The notes under the pieces were generated by a model, which saw only the letters and a list, made by a program, of their open reading frames with translations, was not told where the DNA came from and did not search any database. Of a DNA stretch of 35,449 nucleotides, positions 9,580-19,376 are shown in pieces; position 1 is the stretch's first letter; each line of letters opens with the position of its first letter. The translations under genes and the position numbers were made by a program. This stretch comes from Microbacteriaceae bacterium. GTDB taxonomy: Bacteria > Actinomycetota > Actinomycetes > Actinomycetales > Microbacteriaceae. The DNA is taken from the NCBI GenBank assembly GCA_021741825.1, contig JAIOXB010000003.1:1-35449 (forward strand), in the 5' to 3' direction.

Positions 9580-9672
9580 TCGACCGTGATAACCTTTGAA
9601 CTGAAAGACCCCGAGTCTGCGGCCTAGCCGATTTGACACGGGGGTTTCTACTGCCCGAAAGAGGAAATCTTC

Positions 9673-11223
9673 ATGGCTGACGCCCCCCGTCTTTTCAACT
9701 TTTTCAATCGCAAAAACAAGGACCAGGATGATGCGCCGGTAAAGCCTGCCGCTAAGGCACCTGCGAAACCTGCCGCGAAAGCGCCTGCGAAACCTGCCGC
9801 GAAAGCGCCTGCCAAGCCTGCCGCGAAAGCGCCTGCGAAACCTGCCGCGAAGGCGCCTGCGAAGGCTCCGGCAAAACCTGCTGCGAAGGCACCGGCAAAG
9901 CCTGCTGCGAAACCTACCGCGAAGGCACCTGCGAAGGCTCCGGCAAAACCTGCTGCGAAGGCTCCGGCGAAGCCTGCTGCGAAACCTACCGCGAAGGCAC
10001 CGGCAAGGACCGCGGCAAAAACCCCGACAAAGAAGGTCGCCGCGAAGGCGTCCGTCTCGGCTGAACTGACCATCGATGACGCGGACCTTATCGGCGACGA
10101 AGAGTTCGATGTCGTACTGGTGGTGGGCGATGACAACATCATCGAGGTCGAGGACACGAGCGTCCCCGCTTCCGACGAAGTGATCGAGCTAACTGACGAA
10201 GAAGCAGAAGACGTCAAGACTGCGCTTACTGCGACGTTGCCGGCGGACGCGATTCACATTTCGTCGGGCGATGACGAGATTCCGTCGGTCTCGACCATGA
10301 TCACCGGCGCGACCGCCGACCCCGTCAAGGATTACTTGAAGCAAATCGGTAAGGTTGCGCTCCTCAACGCCGAACAGGAAGTGACGCTCGCGCTTCGTAT
10401 CGAGGCAGGGCTGTTTGCGGAAGAGAAGTGGGCAAAGCTTTCGGGAGCAAAGCAAAAGAGCCGCGAGGGACGTGAATACCGAATCATCGCGGACGACGGT
10501 GAGCGCGCCAAACGCCACCTCCTCGAAGCGAACCTCCGATTGGTTGTTTCGCTGGCGAAACGGTACACGGGCCGAGGCATGCAGTTCCTTGACTTGATTC
10601 AAGAGGGAAACCTTGGTCTGATTCGCGCGGTCGAAAAGTTCGATTACACGAAGGGTTTCAAGTTTTCGACTTACGCCACCTGGTGGATCCGACAGGCAAT
10701 TACTCGAGCAATGGCCGACCAGGCTCGAACGATTCGTATTCCCGTTCACATGGTCGAGGTCATCAACAAACTGGCGCGCGTACAGCGTCAGTTGCTTCAG
10801 GATTTAGGGCGTGAGCCGTCCCCCGAGGAATTAGCGCGAGAGTTGGACATGACACCGGAAAAGGTTGTCGAGGTTCAAAAGTACGGGCGCGAGCCCATCT
10901 CGCTCCACACTCCACTCGGTGAAGACGGAGACTCCGAATTCGGTGACCTCATCGAGGACACCGAGGCAATCGTTCCGCTCGATGCCGTCGCCAATCGCAT
11001 GTTGCTCGTGGCGCTGGAGTCGGTTCTCGATTCCTTGTCCGAGCGGGAATCCGGCGTGATTCGCATGCGCTATGGCCTCGGTGACGGTATTCCAAAGACA
11101 CTCGATCAGATCGGTGAGACCTTCGGTGTCACCCGCGAACGCATCCGCCAAATCGAGTCCAAGACGATGACGAAACTCCGACACCCGTCTCGATCCGTCA
11201 CCATTCGCGAGTTCCTCGAGTAA
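9673..11223 (+). CDS. rpoD: Primary RNA polymerase sigma factor with PAKA-repeat N-terminal tail
   Basis: Sigma regions 1.2-4.2: [98 protein letters not shown]. Confidence 0.97.
   Translation: MADAPRLFNFFNRKNKDQDDAPVKPAAKAPAKPAAKAPAKPAAKAPAKPAAKAPAKPAAKAPAKAPAKPAAKAPAKPAAKPTAKAPAKAPAKPAAKAPAKPAAKPTAKAPARTAAKTPTKKVAAKASVSAELTIDDADLIGDEEFDVVLVVGDDNIIEVEDTSVPASDEVIELTDEEAEDVKTALTATLPADAIHISSGDDEIPSVSTMITGATADPVKDYLKQIGKVALLNAEQEVTLALRIEAGLFAEEKWAKLSGAKQKSREGREYRIIADDGERAKRHLLEANLRLVVSLAKRYTGRGMQFLDLIQEGNLGLIRAVEKFDYTKGFKFSTYATWWIRQAITRAMADQARTIRIPVHMVEVINKLARVQRQLLQDLGREPSPEELARELDMTPEKVVEVQKYGREPISLHTPLGEDGDSEFGDLIEDTEAIVPLDAVANRMLLVALESVLDSLSERESGVIRMRYGLGDGIPKTLDQIGETFGVTRERIRQIESKTMTKLRHPSRSVTIREFLE
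9740..10030 (+). repeat. Low-complexity PAKA/AAK-coding repeat tract in rpoD, including a 72-bp tandem duplication (9853-9924 / 9925-9996)
   Basis: Repeated gcgcctgcgaaacctgccgcgaaa-like units. The two 72-bp copies differ at 3 positions by eye. Confidence 0.9.
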
Positions 11224-12647
11224 TGACCGAATCGACGGTCCCTGTACCCGGCAATCGCCACGGACCGCGATTTGGGTTGCGCGCACTCGCCGCAGTCTGG
11301 ATCGGAAAATGTGCGGCGTCAGCCCTTCGGCTTCTCGGCCGGGAGGGGACTCACGTCCCTGGACGCATCGCACTCTGGGTCTGCCCCGGTTTGCTTGGCT
11401 GCATTGCACGCCCCGACACTGTCATCGTCGTCACGGGAACTAACGGAAAGACGACGACCACCAATCTTCTTGCCGATGCGCTGGGTGCGATCGGTTTGCG
11501 CGTCTCCAGTAACAGGGCCGGGTCGAACCTTCGAGACGGAATCGTAGCCACACTTATTAGCGGAGTCTCGCTGACCGGCAGATGTCGAAATGACGTTGCC
11601 GTTCTCGAAATGGACGAGCGCTCCGCACTTCGGGTTCTTCCGCAATTGGCTCCCGACATCGTCGTGTGTACGAATCTGACCCGCGACTCGATTAAGCGAA
11701 ACGCCCACCCGGAATTCATCGCATGGGTTTTGTCTTCGGCGTTATCACCGACGACAACCCTCGTGTTGAACTCGGATGACCTCATCGCTGCTTCGCTCGG
11801 CAGTGATTCGAATGTTCGTGTCTTTTACGGGGTTGACCCAACGGGCGATGAATCGCGTGAGCCAAGTGGTTCTGCGGTCGACGCGTCCATCTGTCCGCGG
11901 TGCGACGAACCGCTTGAATGGCTCTTTTGGCGCTTCAACCACATTGGCCGTGTCCGATGTCGGGCCTGCGGGTTCACGTCTCCGAAGCCTGACATCCGTG
12001 TGTCACCGATCGACAGCACAACGGGGTTGAGGTCGCTCGTCATCAATTCCGAGTCGGTGAGCGTTCGTCTGGCGAACGAGAGCGTCGTCAACGTCTACAA
12101 CGTGGCGGCGGTGGCCGCGACGCTCGACGTGCTGAACATTGCGCCGAAGACGATTGGTTCGGTGGTCGGCTCGCTCACTCCGCCTCCCTCCCGCTTCGCG
12201 GACGAAACCGTTGGTGGCGTTCGGCTTGTCCGACTGTTGACAAAGGGTCTCGTCGGAGTCGCGGTCTCGCGGGCTTTCGCGCACATCCTTTCGGTGCCCG
12301 GCAGAAAAGTCGTACTTCTCGCCGTTGACGAGACCACCGACCGATTCGACGGCGTGGAAAACACGGCGTGGACATACGACGCCGACTACGAGTATCTTGC
12401 CGACCCGTCGATCTCTGCGATTTATGTCGGGGGAGTCCGTCGTCACGATCAAGCACTGAGACTCGCCATGGCGGGCGTTGATCCGACGAGAATCGTGTTG
12501 GACGAATCCGAAACGCGCGGAGCGGATTTGGTGCCACTCGAGGGCGTTGATGCGATCTTCAATCTCCACAGCAATCACAATGCCGTGGTGACCGGGGACG
12601 TCGTTCACGGAAAGTTGCGAACGCGACTGATGGAGAAGAACTCGTGA
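11223..12647 (+). CDS. MurT-like Mur ligase (DUF1727) with divergent signature motifs
   Basis: P-loop VTGTNGKTTTTNLL, zinc ribbon CPRC...CRAC, C-terminal DUF1727-like region; ATG overlaps the rpoD TAA. Confidence 0.88.
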   Translation: MTESTVPVPGNRHGPRFGLRALAAVWIGKCAASALRLLGREGTHVPGRIALWVCPGLLGCIARPDTVIVVTGTNGKTTTTNLLADALGAIGLRVSSNRAGSNLRDGIVATLISGVSLTGRCRNDVAVLEMDERSALRVLPQLAPDIVVCTNLTRDSIKRNAHPEFIAWVLSSALSPTTTLVLNSDDLIAASLGSDSNVRVFYGVDPTGDESREPSGSAVDASICPRCDEPLEWLFWRFNHIGRVRCRACGFTSPKPDIRVSPIDSTTGLRSLVINSESVSVRLANESVVNVYNVAAVAATLDVLNIAPKTIGSVVGSLTPPPSRFADETVGGVRLVRLLTKGLVGVAVSRAFAHILSVPGRKVVLLAVDETTDRFDGVENTAWTYDADYEYLADPSISAIYVGGVRRHDQALRLAMAGVDPTRIVLDESETRGADLVPLEGVDAIFNLHSNHNAVVTGDVVHGKLRTRLMEKNS

Positions 12648-13390
12648 CGCTCACGATCGAGATGTTGTTCCCCGAGATCGCCAACCTGTATGGCGACAAT
12701 GCGAACATCGATTTTCTCGCGCGCTGCCTGCCGCAAGCCCGCATCGCGCGAACTGGGCTCAATGAGACACCTGAGTTTGCCTCCGGGAAAGTTGATTTGG
12801 TCTATCTCGGGCCTCTCACGGAACAAGGTCAACTCCGTGCGATTAAGCGGCTGCTTCCGCATCGAGACAGAATTAATCACCTCATCGATTCGGGTACACA
12901 TTTTTTGTTCACTCACAACGCCATGGAAACTCTTGGTTCGCGAATTACCAATGCCGAGATGAACTACGACGAAGCCGGTGTCGGAATTTTTGATTTCTCG
13001 ACCGAGGTGGGAATGTTCGAGCGCTACACCGGAAAGGTCATGGGCACCTTCGATGGCGTTTCGCAACCAATCGTCGGTTACAAGTCGCAATTCTCGATGG
13101 TCTCGAGTTCACCGGAAATCCCGGGATTCATGACCACGACGCGTGGCATCGGTCGAAACCCCACAACGCACGTTGAGGGAGTTCGGCGACACAATTTCAT
13201 CGGCACCTCGCTGATTGGCCCTGTGCTTGTGATGAACCCGCATCTCGCCCAGTGGTTGCTGTCGTCATTGGTTCCGTCGCCGGCTCCAGAGATTGCTCTG
13301 AAAGAGATTGCTGTGGCGGCGTATGACGCGCGCCTGAGGGAGTTTCACGATGACCGAACCTGGTCGTCGTTCGAGCGTGTCTCGGGTTAG
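12644..13390 (+). CDS. GatD-like class I glutamine amidotransferase homologue lacking apparent catalytic residues
   Basis: MTLTIEMLFPEIANLYGDNANIDFL, GVGIFDFSTEVG, VEGVRRHNFIGTSLIGPVLVMNPHLAQWLL align to GatD. GTGA overlap with the murT-like gene. Confidence 0.85.
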   Translation: MTLTIEMLFPEIANLYGDNANIDFLARCLPQARIARTGLNETPEFASGKVDLVYLGPLTEQGQLRAIKRLLPHRDRINHLIDSGTHFLFTHNAMETLGSRITNAEMNYDEAGVGIFDFSTEVGMFERYTGKVMGTFDGVSQPIVGYKSQFSMVSSSPEIPGFMTTTRGIGRNPTTHVEGVRRHNFIGTSLIGPVLVMNPHLAQWLLSSLVPSPAPEIALKEIAVAAYDARLREFHDDRTWSSFERVSG

Positions 13391-13611
13391 ACCGATTCGT
13401 CCGCGGTGAGGCGATCTGTTTCGTCCAGCCATTCGAGCGCTGTTGGCTCTAGTGCAGGCTTGACCTGACCCGCGTGGTGTCCGCAGAAGAAAAGTTCACC
13501 GGACTGAAGACGCACACGCACATATGCCTGCGCTCCGCACGAGTCGCAGCGATCGAGCGCGCTGAGTTCGGGTGCAGTTGCGGTTTCAGAGGGGGAGTTC
13601 GTCGCGGTCAT
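13387..13611 (-). CDS. DUF7455-type small zinc-ribbon protein
   Basis: CDSCGAQAYVRVRLQSGELFFCGHH. ATG 13611 has AAAGGA at proper spacing; the track start is 13617. Confidence 0.85.
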   Translation of the reverse strand: MTATNSPSETATAPELSALDRCDSCGAQAYVRVRLQSGELFFCGHHAGQVKPALEPTALEWLDETDRLTADESV

Positions 13612-13781
13612 GTACATCCTTTCAATGTCTCTATCTCATCACGAGAGTCGACCATTCCCGGTCGAAAACCATCCCGTTTCGCCATGGGCGTAATTTTCTT
13701 CACAACCACGGAGAGCCTGCCTCCGAGCCGTCGCGCCCTCGCCTAAGGTTAGTGTCGTCCCCGTCAGCGAAGGCTTAATCA

Positions 13782-15854
13782 GTGGCTACCGAATACTCCG
13801 CCCGTCATCTCAGTGTCCTCGAAGGACTCGAGGCTGTTCGGAAGCGCCCGGGGATGTACATCGGCTCGACCGACGAACGCGGACTCATGCACTGTCTGTG
13901 GGAAGTCATTGACAACTCCGTCGACGAAGCCCTCGCGGGACACGGTTCAGCAATCGGCGTGACACTTCACCCCGATGGCAGCGTCGAAGTGCATGACACG
14001 GGCCGAGGCATCCCGGTCGACATCGAACCGCGAACGGGTCTGACCGGCGTCGAAGTCGTCTTCACCAAACTCCACGCGGGCGGAAAGTTCGGCTCTGGCT
14101 CGTACACGGCGTCGGGCGGTTTGCACGGTGTCGGCGCATCGGTGGTGAACGCTCTCAGCGAACGCCTCGACGTTTTCGTCGACCGTGACGGATCCACCTA
14201 CGCGATGTCGTTCCACCGCGGCGAGCCGGGAATCTTCGATGATGCCGCGGGATACGGTCCGCGATCTCCGTTCACTCCCTACATCGACAACTCTGAATTG
14301 CGCGTTGTGGCCAAGGCCCCCAAAGGAGTGACCGGAACTCGAGTTCGCTGGTGGCCGGACCCCGAGATCTTCGGTACATCGTCAATCATCGAACTCGATA
14401 CACTTCTCGCGCGAGCTCGCCAAACGGCTTTCCTCGTGCCCGGCCTCTCACTCTCGGTGTCGGATGAACGGTCGGACACACCGGAGCACCACGAGTTTTC
14501 GTTTGCGGGTGGCATTGGTGAATTCACCGAATTCCTCGCCCCCGACACCGCGCTGACCTCGGTGTGGCGTCTGACCGGCGACGGCACCTTCACCGAAACA
14601 GTCCCCGTTCTCGACGAAGCGGGGCACATGGTGTCGACGGACGTCGAGCGTTCCTGCCACGTGGACATTGCTGTTCGCTGGGGCACGGGTTACGACACGG
14701 TACAAAAATCCTTCGTCAACATCATCGCGACGCCCAAGGGCGGAACGCACGTGACCGGGTTCGAACAGGCAATCGTGAAGGTCCTCCGTGCCGAAGTAGA
14801 AAAGAATTCCCGCCGGCTGAAAGTCGGAAGCGACAAACTCGAAAAAGACGACATCTTGACAGGGCTCACGACGGTGCTGACGGTTCGCGTCGCCGAACCG
14901 CAATTCGAAGGACAAACGAAAGAAGTCCTCGGAACTCCTGCGGTTCGCCAGGTGGTCTCGGCGGTCGTGACGAAGGCGCTCGAAGAAAAGTTCGCGTCAA
15001 CAAAGCGTGACGACAAGGCGCAGTCCGCGCTCGTGTTGGAAAAAATCGTTGCCGAAATGAAGAGCCGCATCTCGGCTCGTGCTCACAAAGAAACACAACG
15101 ACGAAAAAATGCGCTCGAGTCATCGACTCTGCCAGCGAAACTCGTTGATTGCCGGTCGGACGAATTCGAGCGCAGCGAATTGTTCATTGTTGAGGGTGAC
15201 TCCGCCCTGGGGACGGCCAAATTGGCGCGCGACTCCGAGTTTCAAGCGCTACTTCCGATTCGAGGCAAAATCCTCAATGTCCAAAAGGCGTCGGTGGCGG
15301 ATATGTTGTCAAACACCGAGTGCGCCTCGATTCTGCAGGTTATTGGCGCCGGAAGCGGCAGAACGTTCGACCTCACGCAAGCCCGTTACGGCAAGGTCAT
15401 CATCATGAGCGACGCCGATGTCGACGGTGCGCACATCCGGACGCTGTTGTTGACGCTGTTTTTCAAGTACATGCGACCTCTGGTCGAAGCGGGGCGCGTG
15501 TACGCGGCTGTCCCGCCGCTGCACCGCATCGTGGCGATCAACCCAGGGTCAAAGGCGAACGACGTGATCTACACCTACTCCGAAGCCGAGTTGCACGCAA
15601 CGCTGGACTCGCTGCGCAAAGCGAAACGTTCGTGGCAGGAACCCATTCAGCGTTATAAGGGGCTCGGCGAAATGGACGCGGATCAGCTCGCGGATACCAC
15701 GATGAGTCTCGAGCACCGAACACTGCGACGCGTGCGCATCGATGATGCCGAGAAGGCAACGATGATGTTCGAACTTCTCATGGGTAACGAGGTTGCCCCG
15801 CGTCGCGAGTTCATCATCGATGGCGCACTCGATCGCGATCGAATCGATGTTTAG
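13782..15854 (+). CDS. parE: DNA topoisomerase IV (gyrase-like) subunit B
   Basis: [39 protein letters not shown]-type motif, [51 protein letters not shown]. Confidence 0.93.
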   Translation: MATEYSARHLSVLEGLEAVRKRPGMYIGSTDERGLMHCLWEVIDNSVDEALAGHGSAIGVTLHPDGSVEVHDTGRGIPVDIEPRTGLTGVEVVFTKLHAGGKFGSGSYTASGGLHGVGASVVNALSERLDVFVDRDGSTYAMSFHRGEPGIFDDAAGYGPRSPFTPYIDNSELRVVAKAPKGVTGTRVRWWPDPEIFGTSSIIELDTLLARARQTAFLVPGLSLSVSDERSDTPEHHEFSFAGGIGEFTEFLAPDTALTSVWRLTGDGTFTETVPVLDEAGHMVSTDVERSCHVDIAVRWGTGYDTVQKSFVNIIATPKGGTHVTGFEQAIVKVLRAEVEKNSRRLKVGSDKLEKDDILTGLTTVLTVRVAEPQFEGQTKEVLGTPAVRQVVSAVVTKALEEKFASTKRDDKAQSALVLEKIVAEMKSRISARAHKETQRRKNALESSTLPAKLVDCRSDEFERSELFIVEGDSALGTAKLARDSEFQALLPIRGKILNVQKASVADMLSNTECASILQVIGAGSGRTFDLTQARYGKVIIMSDADVDGAHIRTLLLTLFFKYMRPLVEAGRVYAAVPPLHRIVAINPGSKANDVIYTYSEAELHATLDSLRKAKRSWQEPIQRYKGLGEMDADQLADTTMSLEHRTLRRVRIDDAEKATMMFELLMGNEVAPRREFIIDGALDRDRIDV

Positions 15855-18268
15855 CGCAGTCTCGTCCCGATAAACGACACGACGTCGGTCAACGGTGAAC
15901 CCGACCCGTCGCGTTTACCGAACTCGGTCGGTAACTCACGCGCTGTGCCATCGGTTGCGCATGCCCTGGGTTCCGGGCCAACGAAGGCGAGCGCGAGGCC
16001 AACTTCTCCCTTCAGTAGCGTGTGAGAGCGCACTCCGCCCGTTGCACGGCCCTTTCCAGGGTATTCAGTCAACAGAGTGACCTTGGCGCGGCCGGGGTCG
16101 GCTCCGGTCAAGGTGGCCCCTGCCGAGGTGATCGTGACGACGTGGGCGTTGGCGTCGGCCGAGACGCTCGCAAACGAGACGACAAGATCGTTCGCGGTCA
16201 GTTTGATTCCCGCGATGCCTGCCGCCCCGACACCCTGCGGACGCACCGAGGCGGCGGGGAAGTGAAGCAATTGAGTGTCGAGTGTCACGAAGACGAGCTC
16301 GTGTCCGTCGGGAGCGAGATCTGCCCCGACAATGTCGTCTCCGTCGTCGAGATTGATGATCGAAAAGTCCGCACGGGCTGGGAAGGTACTGGGATCAACA
16401 CGCTTCACGGTTCCGCGTCGAGTTCCGAGCGCTATGGGAACATCCGAGAGCGGAACGATGGAAACAATCCTTTCGCCCGAAGCGAGTCCAACCACGTAAT
16501 CGGTCGCTTTCGATCCCGTTGCATAGCCGATCGCTCCGTCAGAGGAGGGGAGTGCTACCGGCGTGAACCTTATGAAACGGCCTTTCGAGGTGATCGCCCC
16601 GACATCGCCTCGAGTGGTCGTGCGGACTACTGACCGAACGACATCGTGCTTCACTCGTTTGGCGACAGCGGAAAACTCTGATGTGGCGGGTGTCCGCAAC
16701 AATTTACCCGTCGCGGTCAAGACCACACTGCAGGGTTCGTCTTCGACCTCGAGTCCGAGGCTCGCAATCGCACCGACAACGGGTACATCCTCACCGTCCA
16801 AAAGCGTCGTCCGACGCGGTGTTCCATACTTGGAGGCGACATCGGCGAGTTCGTCCGAGACAACCGTGCGCAGCGAATCTTCACTCGACAAGAGGGTGGT
16901 GAGCGCTTCAATGTCCGTGATTAGTGAATCGCGTTCCGATTCGAGCTCGATTCGCGAAAACTTCGTGAGTCGACGCAGTCGAAGCTCGAGAATGTAATCG
17001 GCCTGGAGTTCGGACAGGGCGAACGTGGACTGCAGTTCTGTTCGCGCGGAGGCTGCATCATCCGAGGCTCGGATGACTCGAATCACCGCGTCGATGTCGA
17101 CGATGGCACGGATCAACCCTTCGACGAGGTGTAAACGCTCGGTCTTGCGGTCGAGACGATACCGCGATCTGCGCGTGACAACCTGAAGGCGATGGGCGAT
17201 GTACACCCGCAACATGTCGACCAGACCCAGGGTTTCGGGCTTTCCCGCAACGAGCGCAACATTGTTGATGGAAAAACCGTCCTCGAGAGGCGTCTGGCGA
17301 TACAACTGGTCGAGGACGGCCTCTGGAGAGAAACCCGTCTTCACCTCGATGACAAGCCGAAGTCCGTTTTTCCGGTCGGTGAGGTCGACCACGTTGGAAA
17401 TCCCCGTGATCTTCTTTTTGGTCACGCCGTCTTTGATGCGTTCGATGATGCGTTCCGGGCCAACCAGGTACGGCAGTTCGGTGACCACGATTCCGGTCTT
17501 TCGGGCTGACACCTGTTCGATCGTCGAGCGCGCACGCGTTCGGAAGGCACCCTTTCCCGTCAGATAGGCGTCACGAATTCCCTCAAGGCCGACGATTATG
17601 CCGCCACTGGGAAGGTCGGGGCCAGGAATGAACGCCATCAGATCGTCCAATGTCGCGTCGGGGTGCGCGAGCAGGTGGCGAGTTGCTTCAACGACCTCGA
17701 CGAGGTTGTGTGGCGCCATGTTCGTCGCCATTCCGACCGCGATCCCGGCTGCGCCGTTGACGAGGAGGTTGGGGAAAGCGGCGGGCAACACGTCCGGCTG
17801 CAGAAGCTGCCCGTCATAGTTCGGGACGAAGTCGACGACGTCTTCGTCGAGGCTGTCCGTCATCGCGATTGCTTCGGGGCGCAGTTTCGCTTCCGTGTAG
17901 CGGGAGGCTGCGGGACCGTCATCGAGCGAACCGAAGTTGCCGTGGCCGTCGACGAAGGGAACACGGAGGCTGAATGACTGCGCTAATCGCACGAGAGCGT
18001 CGTAGATTGCACTGTCGCCGTGGGGATGGAGCTTTCCCATCACCTCGCCGACAACGCGTGCGCTCTTGACATAACCTTTTTCGGGACGCAGTCCCATCTC
18101 GGCCATTTGATAGATGATTCGGCGCTGGACCGGCTTGAGCCCATCGCGAGCGTCGGGAAGGGCGCGAGAATAGATGACGGAGTAGGCATACTCGAGGAAT
18201 GACCCCTGCATCTCGAGGGAAACGTCAACGTCATCGATACGCTCGGAAGAGGAAGGGGTTTGACTCAC
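15851..18268 (-). CDS. parC: DNA topoisomerase IV (gyrase-like) subunit A
   Basis: [30 protein letters not shown], catalytic-Tyr motif [10 protein letters not shown], no canonical QRRGGKG GyrA box. GTG start at 18268 (alternative ATG 18292). Confidence 0.92.
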   Translation of the reverse strand: MSQTPSSSERIDDVDVSLEMQGSFLEYAYSVIYSRALPDARDGLKPVQRRIIYQMAEMGLRPEKGYVKSARVVGEVMGKLHPHGDSAIYDALVRLAQSFSLRVPFVDGHGNFGSLDDGPAASRYTEAKLRPEAIAMTDSLDEDVVDFVPNYDGQLLQPDVLPAAFPNLLVNGAAGIAVGMATNMAPHNLVEVVEATRHLLAHPDATLDDLMAFIPGPDLPSGGIIVGLEGIRDAYLTGKGAFRTRARSTIEQVSARKTGIVVTELPYLVGPERIIERIKDGVTKKKITGISNVVDLTDRKNGLRLVIEVKTGFSPEAVLDQLYRQTPLEDGFSINNVALVAGKPETLGLVDMLRVYIAHRLQVVTRRSRYRLDRKTERLHLVEGLIRAIVDIDAVIRVIRASDDAASARTELQSTFALSELQADYILELRLRRLTKFSRIELESERDSLITDIEALTTLLSSEDSLRTVVSDELADVASKYGTPRRTTLLDGEDVPVVGAIASLGLEVEDEPCSVVLTATGKLLRTPATSEFSAVAKRVKHDVVRSVVRTTTRGDVGAITSKGRFIRFTPVALPSSDGAIGYATGSKATDYVVGLASGERIVSIVPLSDVPIALGTRRGTVKRVDPSTFPARADFSIINLDDGDDIVGADLAPDGHELVFVTLDTQLLHFPAASVRPQGVGAAGIAGIKLTANDLVVSFASVSADANAHVVTITSAGATLTGADPGRAKVTLLTEYPGKGRATGGVRSHTLLKGEVGLALAFVGPEPRACATDGTARELPTEFGKRDGSGSPLTDVVSFIGTRLR

Positions 18269-18269
18269 A

Positions 18270-19376
18270 GTGTCCCCGATTTTACCTGTCATTGGCCCGA
18301 GCGACCGTTGCCTCGCGGAGGTGTTGGTTAGCGCTTTTGCTTCTGTTCGCGCTGAGGAGAACCCGCTCGGGCTGGCGCGGTCGCGCAGAACGATCGTGGT
18401 TCTCGTGGACGGACTGGGTTCGGTAAACCTCAACGCCCGCTCTGCCCACGCCCGCTCGATCGGTTCGTTGACCAGAACCGACGCACACAGCGGATTTCCG
18501 ACCACGACGGCCTCTGCGTTGACGACTCTCATGACCGGCCGATCTCCTGGCGAGACGGGCATGGTTGGTTACGCCATCCGCAATCCGGCGACGGCAGAGA
18601 TTGTCAATCAGATCTCGGGGCTGGACGCGGTGGACCCGACGATTTGGCAACCCGTCCCGACACTGTGGGAACAGAATTCGGATATCCCTGCCGCCATCAT
18701 CTCGTCTCCGAGATATCGCGACTCGGGATTGACTCGGGCGATTTTGCGCGGAGCACCCTATGTCAGCGCGAAAACCTGGGACGACCGATTAGGTGCGATA
18801 GATGACTTCGTGGCGCAACACCGCGAGGGTGTCGCCTACGTTTACATCGCCGAGCTCGACATGGCCGCCCACGCATCCGGTGTTTCCTCTGACCAGTGGA
18901 TTCGGCGTCTCGAAGAGTTGGACGGTTTTGTCGCCGACGTCTGCCGTCGGCTTTCGCCAACGGACGGGTTGATCATCACGGCCGATCACGGGGTGATGGA
19001 TGTGCCAACCTCTCGACAGATAATCGTTCCATCGGACTCACCGCTGCTCGATGGAGTGACGATTGGAGGAGAACCTCGTTTTCTGCATCTTTATGCCGAG
19101 GACGAGCCTGGCACGCTCGACCGTTGGCGCGACGCCGAAGGGCATCGATCCCACGTCGTCTCGCGCGAGGAGGCAATCGCCGCGGGGTGGTTCGGCCGGG
19201 TTGAGGATTTTGCCCGCGAACGAATTGGGAATGTACTCGTGACCCCGCGCGGCGAATCGGTCTATTACATCGAGGGACTCGCGACCGACCAATCGATGGC
19301 GATGGTTGGTCAACACGGTGGCCTGAGTCGAACCGAAACCCTTGTCCCCATCATTCGGGGCGGTGCATTCGCTTAG
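18270..19376 (+). CDS. Alkaline phosphatase family / nucleotide pyrophosphatase
   Basis: [57 protein letters not shown]. Confidence 0.9.
   Translation: MSPILPVIGPSDRCLAEVLVSAFASVRAEENPLGLARSRRTIVVLVDGLGSVNLNARSAHARSIGSLTRTDAHSGFPTTTASALTTLMTGRSPGETGMVGYAIRNPATAEIVNQISGLDAVDPTIWQPVPTLWEQNSDIPAAIISSPRYRDSGLTRAILRGAPYVSAKTWDDRLGAIDDFVAQHREGVAYVYIAELDMAAHASGVSSDQWIRRLEELDGFVADVCRRLSPTDGLIITADHGVMDVPTSRQIIVPSDSPLLDGVTIGGEPRFLHLYAEDEPGTLDRWRDAEGHRSHVVSREEAIAAGWFGRVEDFARERIGNVLVTPRGESVYYIEGLATDQSMAMVGQHGGLSRTETLVPIIRGGAFA

Noticed and set aside
8626-9639. N-terminal half of the 827-aa minus ORF
   Set aside because: Upstream extension of pepA lying antisense to the PAC2 gene; the M17 protein begins at 8625.
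9648-10217. 189-aa minus ORF with AAGFAGAF repeats, resembling a repetitive membrane or surface protein
   Set aside because: It is the antisense reading of the PAKA repeat in rpoD.
13648-13665. LexA/SOS box
   Set aside because: Actinobacterial SOS boxes are TCGAAC-N4-GTTCGA; here the arms are TCGACC/GGTCGA with a 6-nt spacer, so kept only as an unassigned dyad.
15851-18268. Annotation as gyrA rather than parC
   Set aside because: No canonical QRRGGKG GyrA box seen in the C-terminal domain; topoisomerase IV preferred, but gyrase function cannot be excluded without the rest of the genome.
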